NCBI RefSeq assembly: GCF_003261635.1
Contig: NZ_QFXK01000029.1
Coordinates: forward strand, 310,001 to 374,000
Direction of reading: 5' to 3'
DNA: 64,000 nt
DNA from: Kribbella monticola
GTDB lineage: Bacteria; Actinomycetota; Actinomycetes; Propionibacteriales; Kribbellaceae
Positions 40,854 through 48,664 of the stretch are shown in pieces. The translations under genes and the position numbers were made by a program. Within the stretch, counting starts at the first letter, position 1. The number at the start of each line of letters is the position of its first letter. The notes beneath the pieces are model-generated. The model saw only the letters and a program-made list of their open reading frames with translations. It was not told the origin of the DNA and made no database searches.

Positions 40854-42357
40854 GCTGTTCGCGGCCGCGTTCGCCGAACCAGCCGGCTAGTCGGCCTGCC
40901 CGGCTGACGGCGCGCAGCCGGCGAACTGTTTGCTCGCGAAGTGGGCTGGGCGCCACGACGAGGACGGCGTCACCTGCTCGCAGTACGGTCCGTCGCTCGG
41001 GGACGAACGCCTGCTGGCCGCGGATCACCAGCGAGACCGAGACCCCTGCGGGCAGCCGGAGTTCGCCGATCTCGACACCCGCCAACCGCGACTCGCTCGG
41101 GATCTGCACCTGGAGCATGTCCGCACCGAGCGACTCCAGCGGGGCGACGTCGATGTCGACCTCATGTGCGGCGTTGTCGTCGAGCACCTTCAACCGCTTC
41201 GCCAGCCATGGCAGCGACGGCCCCTGCAGCAGCGTGAACAGCAGCACCAGGACGAACACCACGTCGAAGATCCGGTCCGCCTGGGGCACCTTCTCGGACA
41301 GCGGAATGGTCGCCAGCACGATCGGCACAGCCCCTCGCAGGCCCGCCCAGGCGATGAACGTCTGCTCCTTCCACGGGATGCCGAACGGCGTAGCCGACAC
41401 CGCCACCGCCGCGAATCGGCCGACGACCGTCACCGCGATCCCGATCACGAGCGCGAGCAGTACGTCGGTCAGCCGGATCCGGCTCGGCGAGGCGAGCAGT
41501 CCGAGCATCACGAACAGCCCGATCTGGGCGAGCCAGGCGAAGCCGTCCACGAACGACCGGGTCGCGATCCGGTGGGGCAGTTCGGCGCGGCCGATCACCA
41601 GGCTGGTCACGTAGACGGCGGCGAACCCCGAGACGTGCAGGAGCACCGTGCCCCCGGCGTACGAGATGAACGCCAGCGAGACGATCGCCAGCGGGTACAG
41701 GCCGGCCGAGCTGAGGGCCACCCGGCGGAGCAGCATCACGGCGAGCACGCCGACCAGCAGTCCGACGATCGCGCCGACGACCAGCTCGTAGACGACCAGG
41801 CCGGTGAAGTGCCACAGCCCTTTGTCGCCGATCCCGCCGGTGCTCACCAGCGTGACCAGGAGGACGGTCGGGGCGTCGTTGAGTCCCGACTCGGCTTCCA
41901 GCGCGCCGCGAAGCCGCGGGCGGATCGGGACGCGGCGTAGTACGGAGAAGACTGCTGCGGCGTCGGTGGGCGACGTGACGGCGCCGAGCAGGACGGCGAG
42001 CTGCCAGTCCATGCCGAGGATGAAATGCGCCACGCAGGCGACAACCCCGACGCTGATCGCCACGCCCACCGTCGCCAGGACGACGCCCAGCGGCATCACC
42101 GGGCGGACTTCGTTCCACCTTGTGGTCAGGCCGCCCTCGGTCAGGATGATCACCAGCGCGGCGAACCCGAGCGCGTGCGCCAGCTGAGCATCCTCGAACT
42201 GGATCCCGAAGCCGGACTCGCCCAGCGCGACGCCCATGCCGAGGTAGATCAGCAGCGACGGAAGCCCCAACCGGCCGGACAGCCGCACGGCGACGATCGC
42301 CACGAGCAGTACGGCGGCACCGGCCAACAGGATCCGGTCGAGTTCCGTGACGTCCAC
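40849..42357 (-). CDS. K+/H+ antiporter, CPA1 family (NhaP2/CvrA-like)
   Basis: A 502-residue protein with 12-13 membrane helices, including the conserved LGAVTSPTDAAAVFSVLR and ESGLNDAPTVLLV motifs of CPA1 antiporters (the ND pair near residue 160). The C-terminal ~130 residues form an RCK_C/TrkA_C domain (LQVQIPSESRLAGVEIGELRLPAGVSVSLVIRG). This matches potassium/proton antiporters for pH and K+ balance. GTG at 42357 with GAGAGGG upstream. Convergent to the LytR_C gene. Confidence 0.9.
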   Translation of the reverse strand: MDVTELDRILLAGAAVLLVAIVAVRLSGRLGLPSLLIYLGMGVALGESGFGIQFEDAQLAHALGFAALVIILTEGGLTTRWNEVRPVMPLGVVLATVGVAISVGVVACVAHFILGMDWQLAVLLGAVTSPTDAAAVFSVLRRVPIRPRLRGALEAESGLNDAPTVLLVTLVSTGGIGDKGLWHFTGLVVYELVVGAIVGLLVGVLAVMLLRRVALSSAGLYPLAIVSLAFISYAGGTVLLHVSGFAAVYVTSLVIGRAELPHRIATRSFVDGFAWLAQIGLFVMLGLLASPSRIRLTDVLLALVIGIAVTVVGRFAAVAVSATPFGIPWKEQTFIAWAGLRGAVPIVLATIPLSEKVPQADRIFDVVFVLVLLFTLLQGPSLPWLAKRLKVLDDNAAHEVDIDVAPLESLGADMLQVQIPSESRLAGVEIGELRLPAGVSVSLVIRGQQAFVPERRTVLRAGDAVLVVAPSPLREQTVRRLRAVSRAGRLAGWFGERGREQL

Positions 42358-42451
42358 AGCGGCCCTCTCGGGTCGGGGATTGCAGCTTAGTAGAGCCGTG
42401 CCCCCGGCAACGAATCATTCCAAGCCGAAACATCCCCCACGCAGCTGCGGG

Positions 42452-43288
42452 TCAGTTGTTGGCGTCGAGGGCTGTTCTGAGTCGGGTCAGCCATTCGGTG
42501 GCCAGGTGGCGGCCGTTGGGGAAGTCGTCGGCTTTGTCCCAGCGCCAGGTGGTGATCATGGCGAGCATGAGGAGGCGGCAGTCGCGGAGGAGGGTGTGGT
42601 CGACGTTCGGGTAGTGCTCGCTGACCTCGTCGGGGGCGTGGGCGAGGTCGAACTCGATCGGGCCCCGGCAGCAGGTCTCGAGATCGATGAAGAGCAGGCC
42701 GTCCTTGGTGTTGAGGAGGTTGCCTGGATGCGGCTCGCCGTGCAGGAGTTGCTCGGCGGGGCGGCGCTCCAGGACAGCCTGCTCTAGACGTCGCAGCGTG
42801 GTGATCAGGAGCTCCCGGTCGTCGTCCGCGAGCTCTGGGGTGCGTTCGGGGCTGGCGAGGAGCTGATGGGCGTCCTCGACCCGATCGGTGAAGTGCGGCG
42901 TGGGGAAGTCGAGCTTGCGCATACCGGCGTGCAGTCGCTCGAGCGCATCGGCGTACTCGGCCGGTGGGACGACCTCGGGCCCGACGGGTTCGTAGTACGT
43001 CCACAGCGTCACCGCAAAGTCGTCGCGCTCGTAGACGCGCGGTTCCACCCGGGGTTCGAGGGCCGCGACCGGGCTGCCGACGGCAGCGAGCTGTTGCGCG
43101 AGCTCGATCTCGAACAGCGCGACCTGCTCGGTCACCGGCGCCACCCGGGCCATGACTTCGCACGGCACGAGCCGCAAGCTCAGCTTGTTCGATTCGTGCA
43201 GGACGATCACGTCGTCGACCGGGAGCCTGAGCGACGAGGCGATCGACCTGGCCGCCAGCACCGCACGTGGGCCTGCTGTCCCCTGCAC
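42452..43288 (-). CDS. aminoglycoside phosphotransferase (APH) family kinase
   Basis: A 278-residue protein-kinase-like phosphotransferase. The catalytic loop reads LLHGEPHPGNLL (Asp replaced by Glu in the usual HGDxHxGN) and the metal-binding segment IDLETCCRGPIEFDLAH. The N-lobe Lys is not obvious. Such APH-family enzymes phosphorylate antibiotics, sugars or other small molecules; the HGE change is seen in some metabolic kinases and may lower activity. GTG at 43288 with GAGGGGG upstream. Substrate unknown. Confidence 0.82.
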   Translation of the reverse strand: MQGTAGPRAVLAARSIASSLRLPVDDVIVLHESNKLSLRLVPCEVMARVAPVTEQVALFEIELAQQLAAVGSPVAALEPRVEPRVYERDDFAVTLWTYYEPVGPEVVPPAEYADALERLHAGMRKLDFPTPHFTDRVEDAHQLLASPERTPELADDDRELLITTLRRLEQAVLERRPAEQLLHGEPHPGNLLNTKDGLLFIDLETCCRGPIEFDLAHAPDEVSEHYPNVDHTLLRDCRLLMLAMITTWRWDKADDFPNGRHLATEWLTRLRTALDANN

Positions 43289-43386
43289 GACTCGCCCCCT
43301 CTGGTTCGCCTACGGGAAAGACGAGGACCCTGACGCATCACACGGCATCAGGGTCCTCGGCGTTACTACCACCCGGAGGTGGTTGG

Positions 43387-43474
43387 CGGTGGCGGAGGGA
43401 TTTGAACCCTCGGAAGGGGGGTACCCTTCACGCGCTTTCGAGGCGCGCTCCTTCGGCCGCTCGGACACGCCACC
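43387..43474 (-). tRNA. tRNA-Ser (anticodon CGA)
   Basis: An 88-nt type II tRNA read on the minus strand. Acceptor GGTGGCG pairs with CGCCACC; discriminator G; an encoded CCA follows (43386-43384). The anticodon stem CGCGC/GCGCG encloses loop CTCGAAA, giving anticodon CGA (codon UCG). A long variable arm (AGGGTACCCCCCTT) and the TTCAAAT T-loop are present. It lies 13 bp downstream of tadA on the same strand. Confidence 0.97.
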
Positions 43475-43487
43475 GCCGGAGAGGCTA

Positions 43488-43955
43488 TCAAGACCTATGG
43501 CCGTTGAAGAAATCGCGTAGCCTCGCACCCGCTTCGTCGGCCATCACACCGCTCACGACTTCGGGTCTGTGGTTGAGTCTGCGGTCCCGTACGACGTCCC
43601 ACAGTGACCCCACCGCGCCCGCCTTCTCGTCGTACGCCGCGAACACCACGCGGTCGAGCCGGGCGAGCACGATCGCGCCCGCACACATCGTGCACGGCTC
43701 CAGCGTGACGACCAGGGTGCAGCCGGTGAGCCGCCATTCACCGACGTGTTCGGCGGCCGAACGGATCGCCAGGATCTCGGCGTGGGCGGTCGGGTCGCCG
43801 GTCTCCTCGCGCTCGTTGTGACCGCGACCGATCACCTGGCCGTCGGCGTCCACCACGACCGCGCCGATCGGTACGTCGTCGCCGGCCTGCTCGCCTTCTG
43901 CCAGCGCGAGGGCCATCAACGACGCCCAGCGCCGGTTCACCAGCGGGCTAACCAA
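43488..43955 (-). CDS. tadA: tRNA adenosine(34) deaminase TadA
   Basis: A 155-residue zinc deaminase that converts A34 to inosine in tRNA-Arg(ACG). Active-site motifs: HAE (H58, E60) and PCTMC (C88, C91), with VPIGAVVVDADGQVIGRGHNERE ahead of them. The 5' end overlaps the TadA-associated gene by 8 nt. tRNA-Ser(CGA) follows 13 bp downstream, so a common transcript is possible. Length is normal for TadA. Confidence 0.95.
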   Translation of the reverse strand: MVSPLVNRRWASLMALALAEGEQAGDDVPIGAVVVDADGQVIGRGHNEREETGDPTAHAEILAIRSAAEHVGEWRLTGCTLVVTLEPCTMCAGAIVLARLDRVVFAAYDEKAGAVGSLWDVVRDRRLNHRPEVVSGVMADEAGARLRDFFNGHRS

Positions 43956-44448
43956 TGGCTTCGATCGCCTCGTGGAACTGGTTGCCGAAGCCGAGCGTGT
44001 CGGCGATCTCCTCGAGCATCTCCTCGGGGTACAGGTCGACGTCGTCGATCAGCGCGCCGAGATCCATCGCGCTCATCCCGAGGTCGGCGACGATGCCGAG
44101 GTCGCCGGCCGGCACCTGCTCGTCGTCGTCATCGGCGAGCGGGATGCCGAGTTCGTCCAGGACCTGCTTGGCCAGCGGCCACTCGGTCGCCGCCGTCACG
44201 TCCGACAGCAGCAGCCGGGCGCGGCCGCCGACCACCCGGAGCAGTACGAAGAAGTCCTCGTCGACCGAGATCATCCCGATCACCCCCGACTCGCCGGGGT
44301 AGCGCAGCAGCGCCGACACCAGCGCGGACAGGTCCGGCTCGCCGCGGAGGACCAGCGGAGTGACCGTCCAGACCTCGTCCTCTGCGTATGCCGCGACCGC
44401 GAAGTCGAGTTCGGTGGTGGTCATCGGCCCAGCCGTGGGATCAGACAC
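43948..44448 (-). CDS. TadA-associated protein
   Basis: A 166-residue acidic protein of the family called tRNA adenosine deaminase-associated protein, found beside tadA in actinobacteria. Recognisable parts are FAVAAYAEDEVWTV, GESGVIGMISVDEDFFVLLRV, LLLSDVTAATEWPLA and a Glu/Asp-rich C-terminal half. Its role is unknown; the genomic pairing suggests help with TadA activity or stability. GTG at 44448 (an internal ATG lies 8 codons on). It overlaps tadA by 8 nt. Confidence 0.88.
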   Translation of the reverse strand: MSDPTAGPMTTTELDFAVAAYAEDEVWTVTPLVLRGEPDLSALVSALLRYPGESGVIGMISVDEDFFVLLRVVGGRARLLLSDVTAATEWPLAKQVLDELGIPLADDDDEQVPAGDLGIVADLGMSAMDLGALIDDVDLYPEEMLEEIADTLGFGNQFHEAIEAIG

Positions 44449-44518
44449 CCGCTCATCGTCGCAGACTCGCGCAACCGGTGGGAGGTGTTCGCGGTTTCGA
44501 CGAGGTATCAGTGCGCGG

Positions 44519-45514
44519 TCAGCTGACCGTGACGACCGCCTCGCGGTTCCAGGGGCTGTTGTCGAGGCCCGGGCCGGAGACGACCACGCGGAGCCGAAAG
44601 GACCCGGTCCGGCCGGGCTTCCAGTAGCGGGCGTACGACCCGTCGGCCGCGGTCGGCCCGGCGGAGCCTGCGGCCACCCACGCAGTGCCGGTGTAGATCT
44701 GCAGAGCGGTGTCGAGCCGGCCGGGGAACGCCGTACCGGAGACCTTCCAGAGCGCTCCGACCTTGGCGGTGGCCGAGTAGTTCAGGTAGCTCATCGCGAT
44801 CAGCTTGTGGACCCAGAGGGACGGCGACTCCGGGTAGTAGCCCGGGTTGGTCTCGTAGAGCTCCGCCCAGATCTCGGTGTTCTGGTTGAACGACAGTGAC
44901 AAGCGGTAGCGCCCGGTCGAGTCGGTCTTCGCAGTACCGATCACCGCTCCGCCGTCGCGGATGATCCGAGCGGTGGCGCCCACCATCGGCACCAGCACGC
45001 CCTGAGCGTTGTACCGGCGCAGGAGACCGGTCAGCGACGTCTTGGCCGTACCGCTCGTCCTCGCAGGCTGCTCGAGCGTCACCAGAGCCTTGCGGTACAC
45101 GTGGAACAGCGGCTGGTTCAGAGTCCGCGTCTGCGTTCCCTGCGAGAGACTGACGATCTTCCAGTCGCCGGCGCCGTTGGCCAGTGGCACCGTCAACAGC
45201 CCGTACCGCGAATCCTGCGGCGGCTCGGTGCCTCCAGTCTCGCCGTTCTTGTCCAGCGCGACCGTGGTCTTCAGGGTCCCGTCGGTCTTCTCGACCAGAG
45301 CCGTCAGCCCCGTGCAGTCCGTCGTGTAGTCGAGCCTGCGGACTGCCACCGGTAGTTGCAGGGCCTTGTCCGCCAGTTCAGGGAAGACCGTGTACGGCTC
45401 GCCGGGGGCCAGCGGCCACTCGACACACGAGCCGGTTGCCGCCTGAGCGGGTCCGGTGAACCCTGTCGTGATCACCGCGGCCGTGGCGGCCAAGGCGAGG
45501 AAACGCAAACGCAT
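44519..45514 (-). CDS. secreted protein with carboxypeptidase-regulatory-like domains
   Basis: A 331-residue exported protein: signal peptide 1-25 (FLALAATAAVITTGFTGPAQA), then beta-rich sequence with two cysteines (GSCVEW, DYTTDC). The central SLTGLLRRYNAQGVLVPMVGATARIIRDGGAVIGTAKTDSTGRYRLSL resembles carboxypeptidase-regulatory or Ig-like surface domains. ATG at 45514 with GGGGAG 7 nt upstream; the longer open frame upstream is not coding. Function unknown. Confidence 0.78.
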   Translation of the reverse strand: MRLRFLALAATAAVITTGFTGPAQAATGSCVEWPLAPGEPYTVFPELADKALQLPVAVRRLDYTTDCTGLTALVEKTDGTLKTTVALDKNGETGGTEPPQDSRYGLLTVPLANGAGDWKIVSLSQGTQTRTLNQPLFHVYRKALVTLEQPARTSGTAKTSLTGLLRRYNAQGVLVPMVGATARIIRDGGAVIGTAKTDSTGRYRLSLSFNQNTEIWAELYETNPGYYPESPSLWVHKLIAMSYLNYSATAKVGALWKVSGTAFPGRLDTALQIYTGTAWVAAGSAGPTAADGSYARYWKPGRTGSFRLRVVVSGPGLDNSPWNREAVVTVS

Positions 45515-45600
45515 CTGATGCTCCCCAGTCGTCGAACGAGACGATGGCCCGTCTCTGAAAACAACGATGCGTCCGGCGCCGGAAAAGTTATCCGCCGAAG

Positions 45601-45771
45601 TCAGTGGTGGTACGTCGCGCGGCGCATCGCTTCGCGGAGCTGGCGGACGCGGGTGCGGCGTGGGGTGATCCGGGCCCGCAGCGCGCGGGCCTCCTCCAGC
45701 TCGCGCAGGAAGGCGGCGCGGCGGCGGAGCCGGTCGAGTTGCTCGGGTGTTTTGCCGCTGTTCTCGGGCAC
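45601..45771 (-). CDS. small basic helical protein (56 residues)
   Basis: A short ORF from the GTG at 45771 (GGTGG 5 nt upstream) to the TGA at 45603. The product has 16 or so Arg and reads [20 protein letters not shown] and [16 protein letters not shown], so it should be one or two amphipathic helices, possibly nucleic-acid binding. Regular charge spacing and codon use support real coding. No family is recognised; it sits between the secreted protein gene and upp. Confidence 0.6.
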   Translation of the reverse strand: MPENSGKTPEQLDRLRRRAAFLRELEEARALRARITPRRTRVRQLREAMRRATYHH

Positions 45772-45893
45772 GGCGCCACCGTCCTCGTCGGTTGTCGGAA
45801 AGGGCGCCCTGGGGCGGGGGCCGCAACTGACCTCAATCGACTACGTCCCCATCGTAAAACGGCGGTGACTTCCCGGTGCCGAATCGCCGACGG

Positions 45894-45899
45894 TAGCGT
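45894..45899 (+). promoter_or_regulatory. -10 box of the upp leaderless transcript
   Basis: TAGCGT ends 7 nt before the upp ATG, with no ribosome-binding site between. Confidence 0.55.
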
Positions 45900-45906
45900 T
45901 CGGCGC

Positions 45907-46548
45907 ATGCAGATCCTCGTCGTGGACCATCCGCTCGTCGCCCACAAGCTCACCACTCTGCGGGACGAGCGGACGGATTCGCCGACCTTCCGGCGGCTCA
46001 CCGAGGAACTCGTCACGCTGCTCGCCTACGAGGCCACCCGGGACGTGCGGACCGGCCCGATCACCGTGCGTACCCCGGTCGCCACTGCCGAGGGCATCAA
46101 GCTGACCGCGCCGAAGCCGCTCGTCGTACCGATCCTGCGAGCGGGCCTCGGCATGCTCGACGGGATGTCCCGGCTGCTGCCGACGGCCGAGGTCGGTTTC
46201 CTCGGAATGATTCGCAACGAGGAGACCCTGGCCGCCTCGACGTACGCCGAGCGGCTGCCCGAGGATCTGTCCGGCCGGCAGTGCTACGTGCTCGACCCGA
46301 TGCTCGCCACCGGTGGCACGCTGGCCGCCGCGATCCGGTTCCTGGTCGACCGCGGCGCCGACCACATCACCGCGATCTGCCTGCTCGCGGCCCCCGAGGG
46401 CGTCGAGCGGATCGAGGCCGAACTGGCCGACCTGCACGTCCCGGTCAACCTCGTGATCGCGGGCATGGACTCGCACCTGAACGAGAAGGGCTACATCGTC
46501 CCCGGCCTCGGCGACGCCGGCGACCGCCTGTACGGCGTCGCCCAGTAG
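45907..46548 (+). CDS. upp: uracil phosphoribosyltransferase
   Basis: A 213-residue UPRTase that makes UMP from uracil and PRPP (pyrimidine salvage). Hallmarks: [24 protein letters not shown] and the PRPP loop [16 protein letters not shown], then [16 protein letters not shown] at the C-terminus (uracil site). ATG at 45907, preceded by a leaderless-type -10 box. Normal family length. It is convergent to menB, 24 bp away. Confidence 0.97.
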   Translation: MQILVVDHPLVAHKLTTLRDERTDSPTFRRLTEELVTLLAYEATRDVRTGPITVRTPVATAEGIKLTAPKPLVVPILRAGLGMLDGMSRLLPTAEVGFLGMIRNEETLAASTYAERLPEDLSGRQCYVLDPMLATGGTLAAAIRFLVDRGADHITAICLLAAPEGVERIEAELADLHVPVNLVIAGMDSHLNEKGYIVPGLGDAGDRLYGVAQ

Positions 46549-46572
46549 CCCGTACTGCTCGATGAACCGGCG

Positions 46573-47487
46573 TCAGAAGGCGTACGGGTACGGCGACCAG
46601 TCGGCCGGGCGCTTCTCCAGGAACGAGTCGCGGCCCTCGGCGGCCTCGTCGGTGCCGTAGGCGAGCCGGGTCGCTTCGCCCGCGAAGATCTGCTGGCCGA
46701 CCAGGCCGTCGTCGATCAGGTTGAACGAGTACTTCAGCATCCGCTGGGCCGTCGGCGACTTCGCGCAGATCTTCCGGCCCCAGTCGAGCGCGACCGCCTC
46801 CAGCTCCGCGTGTGGCACGACCCGGTTCACCATGCCCATCCGGTAGGCGTCCTCGGCCGAGTACTCCTCACCCAGGAAGAAGATCTCCCGCGCGAACTTC
46901 TGCCCGACCTGCCGCGCCAGGTACGCCGACCCGAAACCGCCGTCGAACGAGGCAACGTCCGCGTCGGTCTGCTTGAACCGCGCATGCTCGGCCGAGGCCA
47001 GCGTCAGATCCGCCACCACATGCAGACTGTGCCCACCACCCGCGGCCCACCCCGGCACGACACAGATGACCACCTTCGACATGAAGCGGATCAGCCGCTG
47101 CACCTCGAGAATGTGCAGCCGCCCCGCCTTCGCCGGATCGATCGTGTCCGCCGTGGTGCCCTCGGCGTACTTGTACCCGTCCTTGCCCCGGATCCGCTGA
47201 TCGCCGCCGGAACAGAACGCCCAGCCCCCGTCACGCGGCGACGGCCCGTTGCCCGTCAGCAGCACGCAGCCGACGTCGGTGGACATTCGGGCGTGGTCAA
47301 GCACGCGGTACAGCTCGTCGACCGTCTGCGGCCGGAACGCGTTGCGCACCTCGGGCCGGTTGAAGGCGATCCGCACCACGCCCGCGTCGACCGCACGGTG
47401 GTAGGTGATGTCGGTCAGCTCGAAGCCGTCCACCTGCTTCCAGGCCGACGGGTCGAAGATTTCGGAAACCTGCACGGGCTCGCTCAC
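46573..47487 (-). CDS. menB: 1,4-dihydroxy-2-naphthoyl-CoA synthase
   Basis: A 304-residue crotonase-fold enzyme that closes the second ring in menaquinone synthesis. Characteristic segments: VRIAFNRPEVRNAFRPQTVDELYR, the CSGGDQRIRGKDGY loop, VVPGWAAGGGHSLHVVADLTLAS (oxyanion hole), DVASFDGGFGSAYLARQVG and the C-terminal KRPADWSPYPYAF. GTG at 47487 lies 7 nt after a TAGGCT box (47500-47495), so a leaderless promoter inside the end of the LacI gene is likely. Other men genes are not in the window. Confidence 0.97.
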   Translation of the reverse strand: MSEPVQVSEIFDPSAWKQVDGFELTDITYHRAVDAGVVRIAFNRPEVRNAFRPQTVDELYRVLDHARMSTDVGCVLLTGNGPSPRDGGWAFCSGGDQRIRGKDGYKYAEGTTADTIDPAKAGRLHILEVQRLIRFMSKVVICVVPGWAAGGGHSLHVVADLTLASAEHARFKQTDADVASFDGGFGSAYLARQVGQKFAREIFFLGEEYSAEDAYRMGMVNRVVPHAELEAVALDWGRKICAKSPTAQRMLKYSFNLIDDGLVGQQIFAGEATRLAYGTDEAAEGRDSFLEKRPADWSPYPYAF

Positions 47488-47502
47488 AGGAGCGAGCCTA
47501 TT

Positions 47503-48516
47503 TCAGCCCCGGGCGGTGCTCTCGCGCAGGACGACCTCGGCCCGGAACGTCTCCGTCTTCGGCTCGCCGCCTTCGACGGCCAGCTCCAGCGCGCGGCGTC
47601 CCATCTGCTCCAGCGGCAACCGCACAGTGGTCAGCCCGGGCCAGACATCCCGCAGCGTGGCGATGTCGTCGAATCCGGCCACGGCCAGCTCGCCCGGCAC
47701 GTCCACCCCGCGCGCCCGCAACGCCGACATCGCGCCGACCGCCATCACGTCGTTCACCGCGAACAGACAGTCCAGGTCGAGCTTCTGATCCAGCAGTTCC
47801 TCGGCAGCCGCATGTCCACCGTCGCGAGTGAAATCGCCAGCCTGTACTGCGACCGGCTGCAGCCCGGATTCGGCCAGCCCGGCGACGAAGCCGTCCCGCC
47901 GGTCGACCGCCGTCGCCAGCGTCTCGGGCCCAGCCAGTACGCCGAACTTGCGCAACCCGAGGCCGACCAGCGAGCGGGCCAGCTCGGCCGCACCCGCGCG
48001 GTTGTCGGGCTCGATCGTGTGCGCCGGCATCCCGGCCTGGCTGACCAGTGCCAGCCCCGCACCGGAGCCGAGGAAGTTCTCGATCTCGTGCTCGGTCCGG
48101 GCCAGTGCCTCGGCATCGGTGCGGCGGCTGCCGATCATCACCGCAGCCCTGGCCCGCTGCGCCCGCAGCGACGACAGGTAAGCAATCTCACGGTCGGCGT
48201 CACGGAACGTGCTGGCCATCATCACCAGCAGGCCGCGTTCGTCGGCGGCCCGCATCACGCCGTTCGCGATCGCCGCGAAGTACGGGTCCTCGATGTCGTG
48301 GACCAGGATGCCGACCACGTTCGTCGACGACTTGGCCAGCGCCTGCGCCTGCGCGTTCGGCGTGTAACCGAGCGCGGCCGCGGCGTCCCGGACGCGTTCC
48401 TGCAGCTCCGGGCGCGGTACGCGGTCCCCGCCGTTGAGCACGCGGGAAGCAGTCGCGACCGACACTCCCGCACGCTGGGCCACATCCAGCAATGTCACCG
48501 GTGCTCGCAGATTCAC
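47503..48516 (-). CDS. LacI family transcriptional regulator
   Basis: A 337-residue LacI/GalR regulator: N-terminal HTH and hinge (VTLLDVAQRAGVSVATASRVLNGGDRVPRPELQERV, residues 7-42), then the sugar-binding sensor with VVGILVHDIEDPYFAAIANGV, LDCLFAVNDVMAVGAMSALRARG and VAVAGFDDI. GTG-type start at 48516. It is not beside a sugar operon here; its targets may lie elsewhere, and the LacI-type operator at 10868-10900 is a candidate (inference). Divergent from the S15 peptidase gene. Confidence 0.92.
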   Translation of the reverse strand: MNLRAPVTLLDVAQRAGVSVATASRVLNGGDRVPRPELQERVRDAAAALGYTPNAQAQALAKSSTNVVGILVHDIEDPYFAAIANGVMRAADERGLLVMMASTFRDADREIAYLSSLRAQRARAAVMIGSRRTDAEALARTEHEIENFLGSGAGLALVSQAGMPAHTIEPDNRAGAAELARSLVGLGLRKFGVLAGPETLATAVDRRDGFVAGLAESGLQPVAVQAGDFTRDGGHAAAEELLDQKLDLDCLFAVNDVMAVGAMSALRARGVDVPGELAVAGFDDIATLRDVWPGLTTVRLPLEQMGRRALELAVEGGEPKTETFRAEVVLRESTARG

Positions 48517-48664
48517 TGGTTACCCACCTTCCGTACCAGTCACCCCCTGGGTGGCGGTCACACTATCGGACACTGGGCCATGATCACCCTTCGTAGCTGT
48601 GAACTGGCTGCGAAAATCGCCGGGACCTGGCTTTGCGCCGCCGGAATGACTAGCCTTCCCAGCC

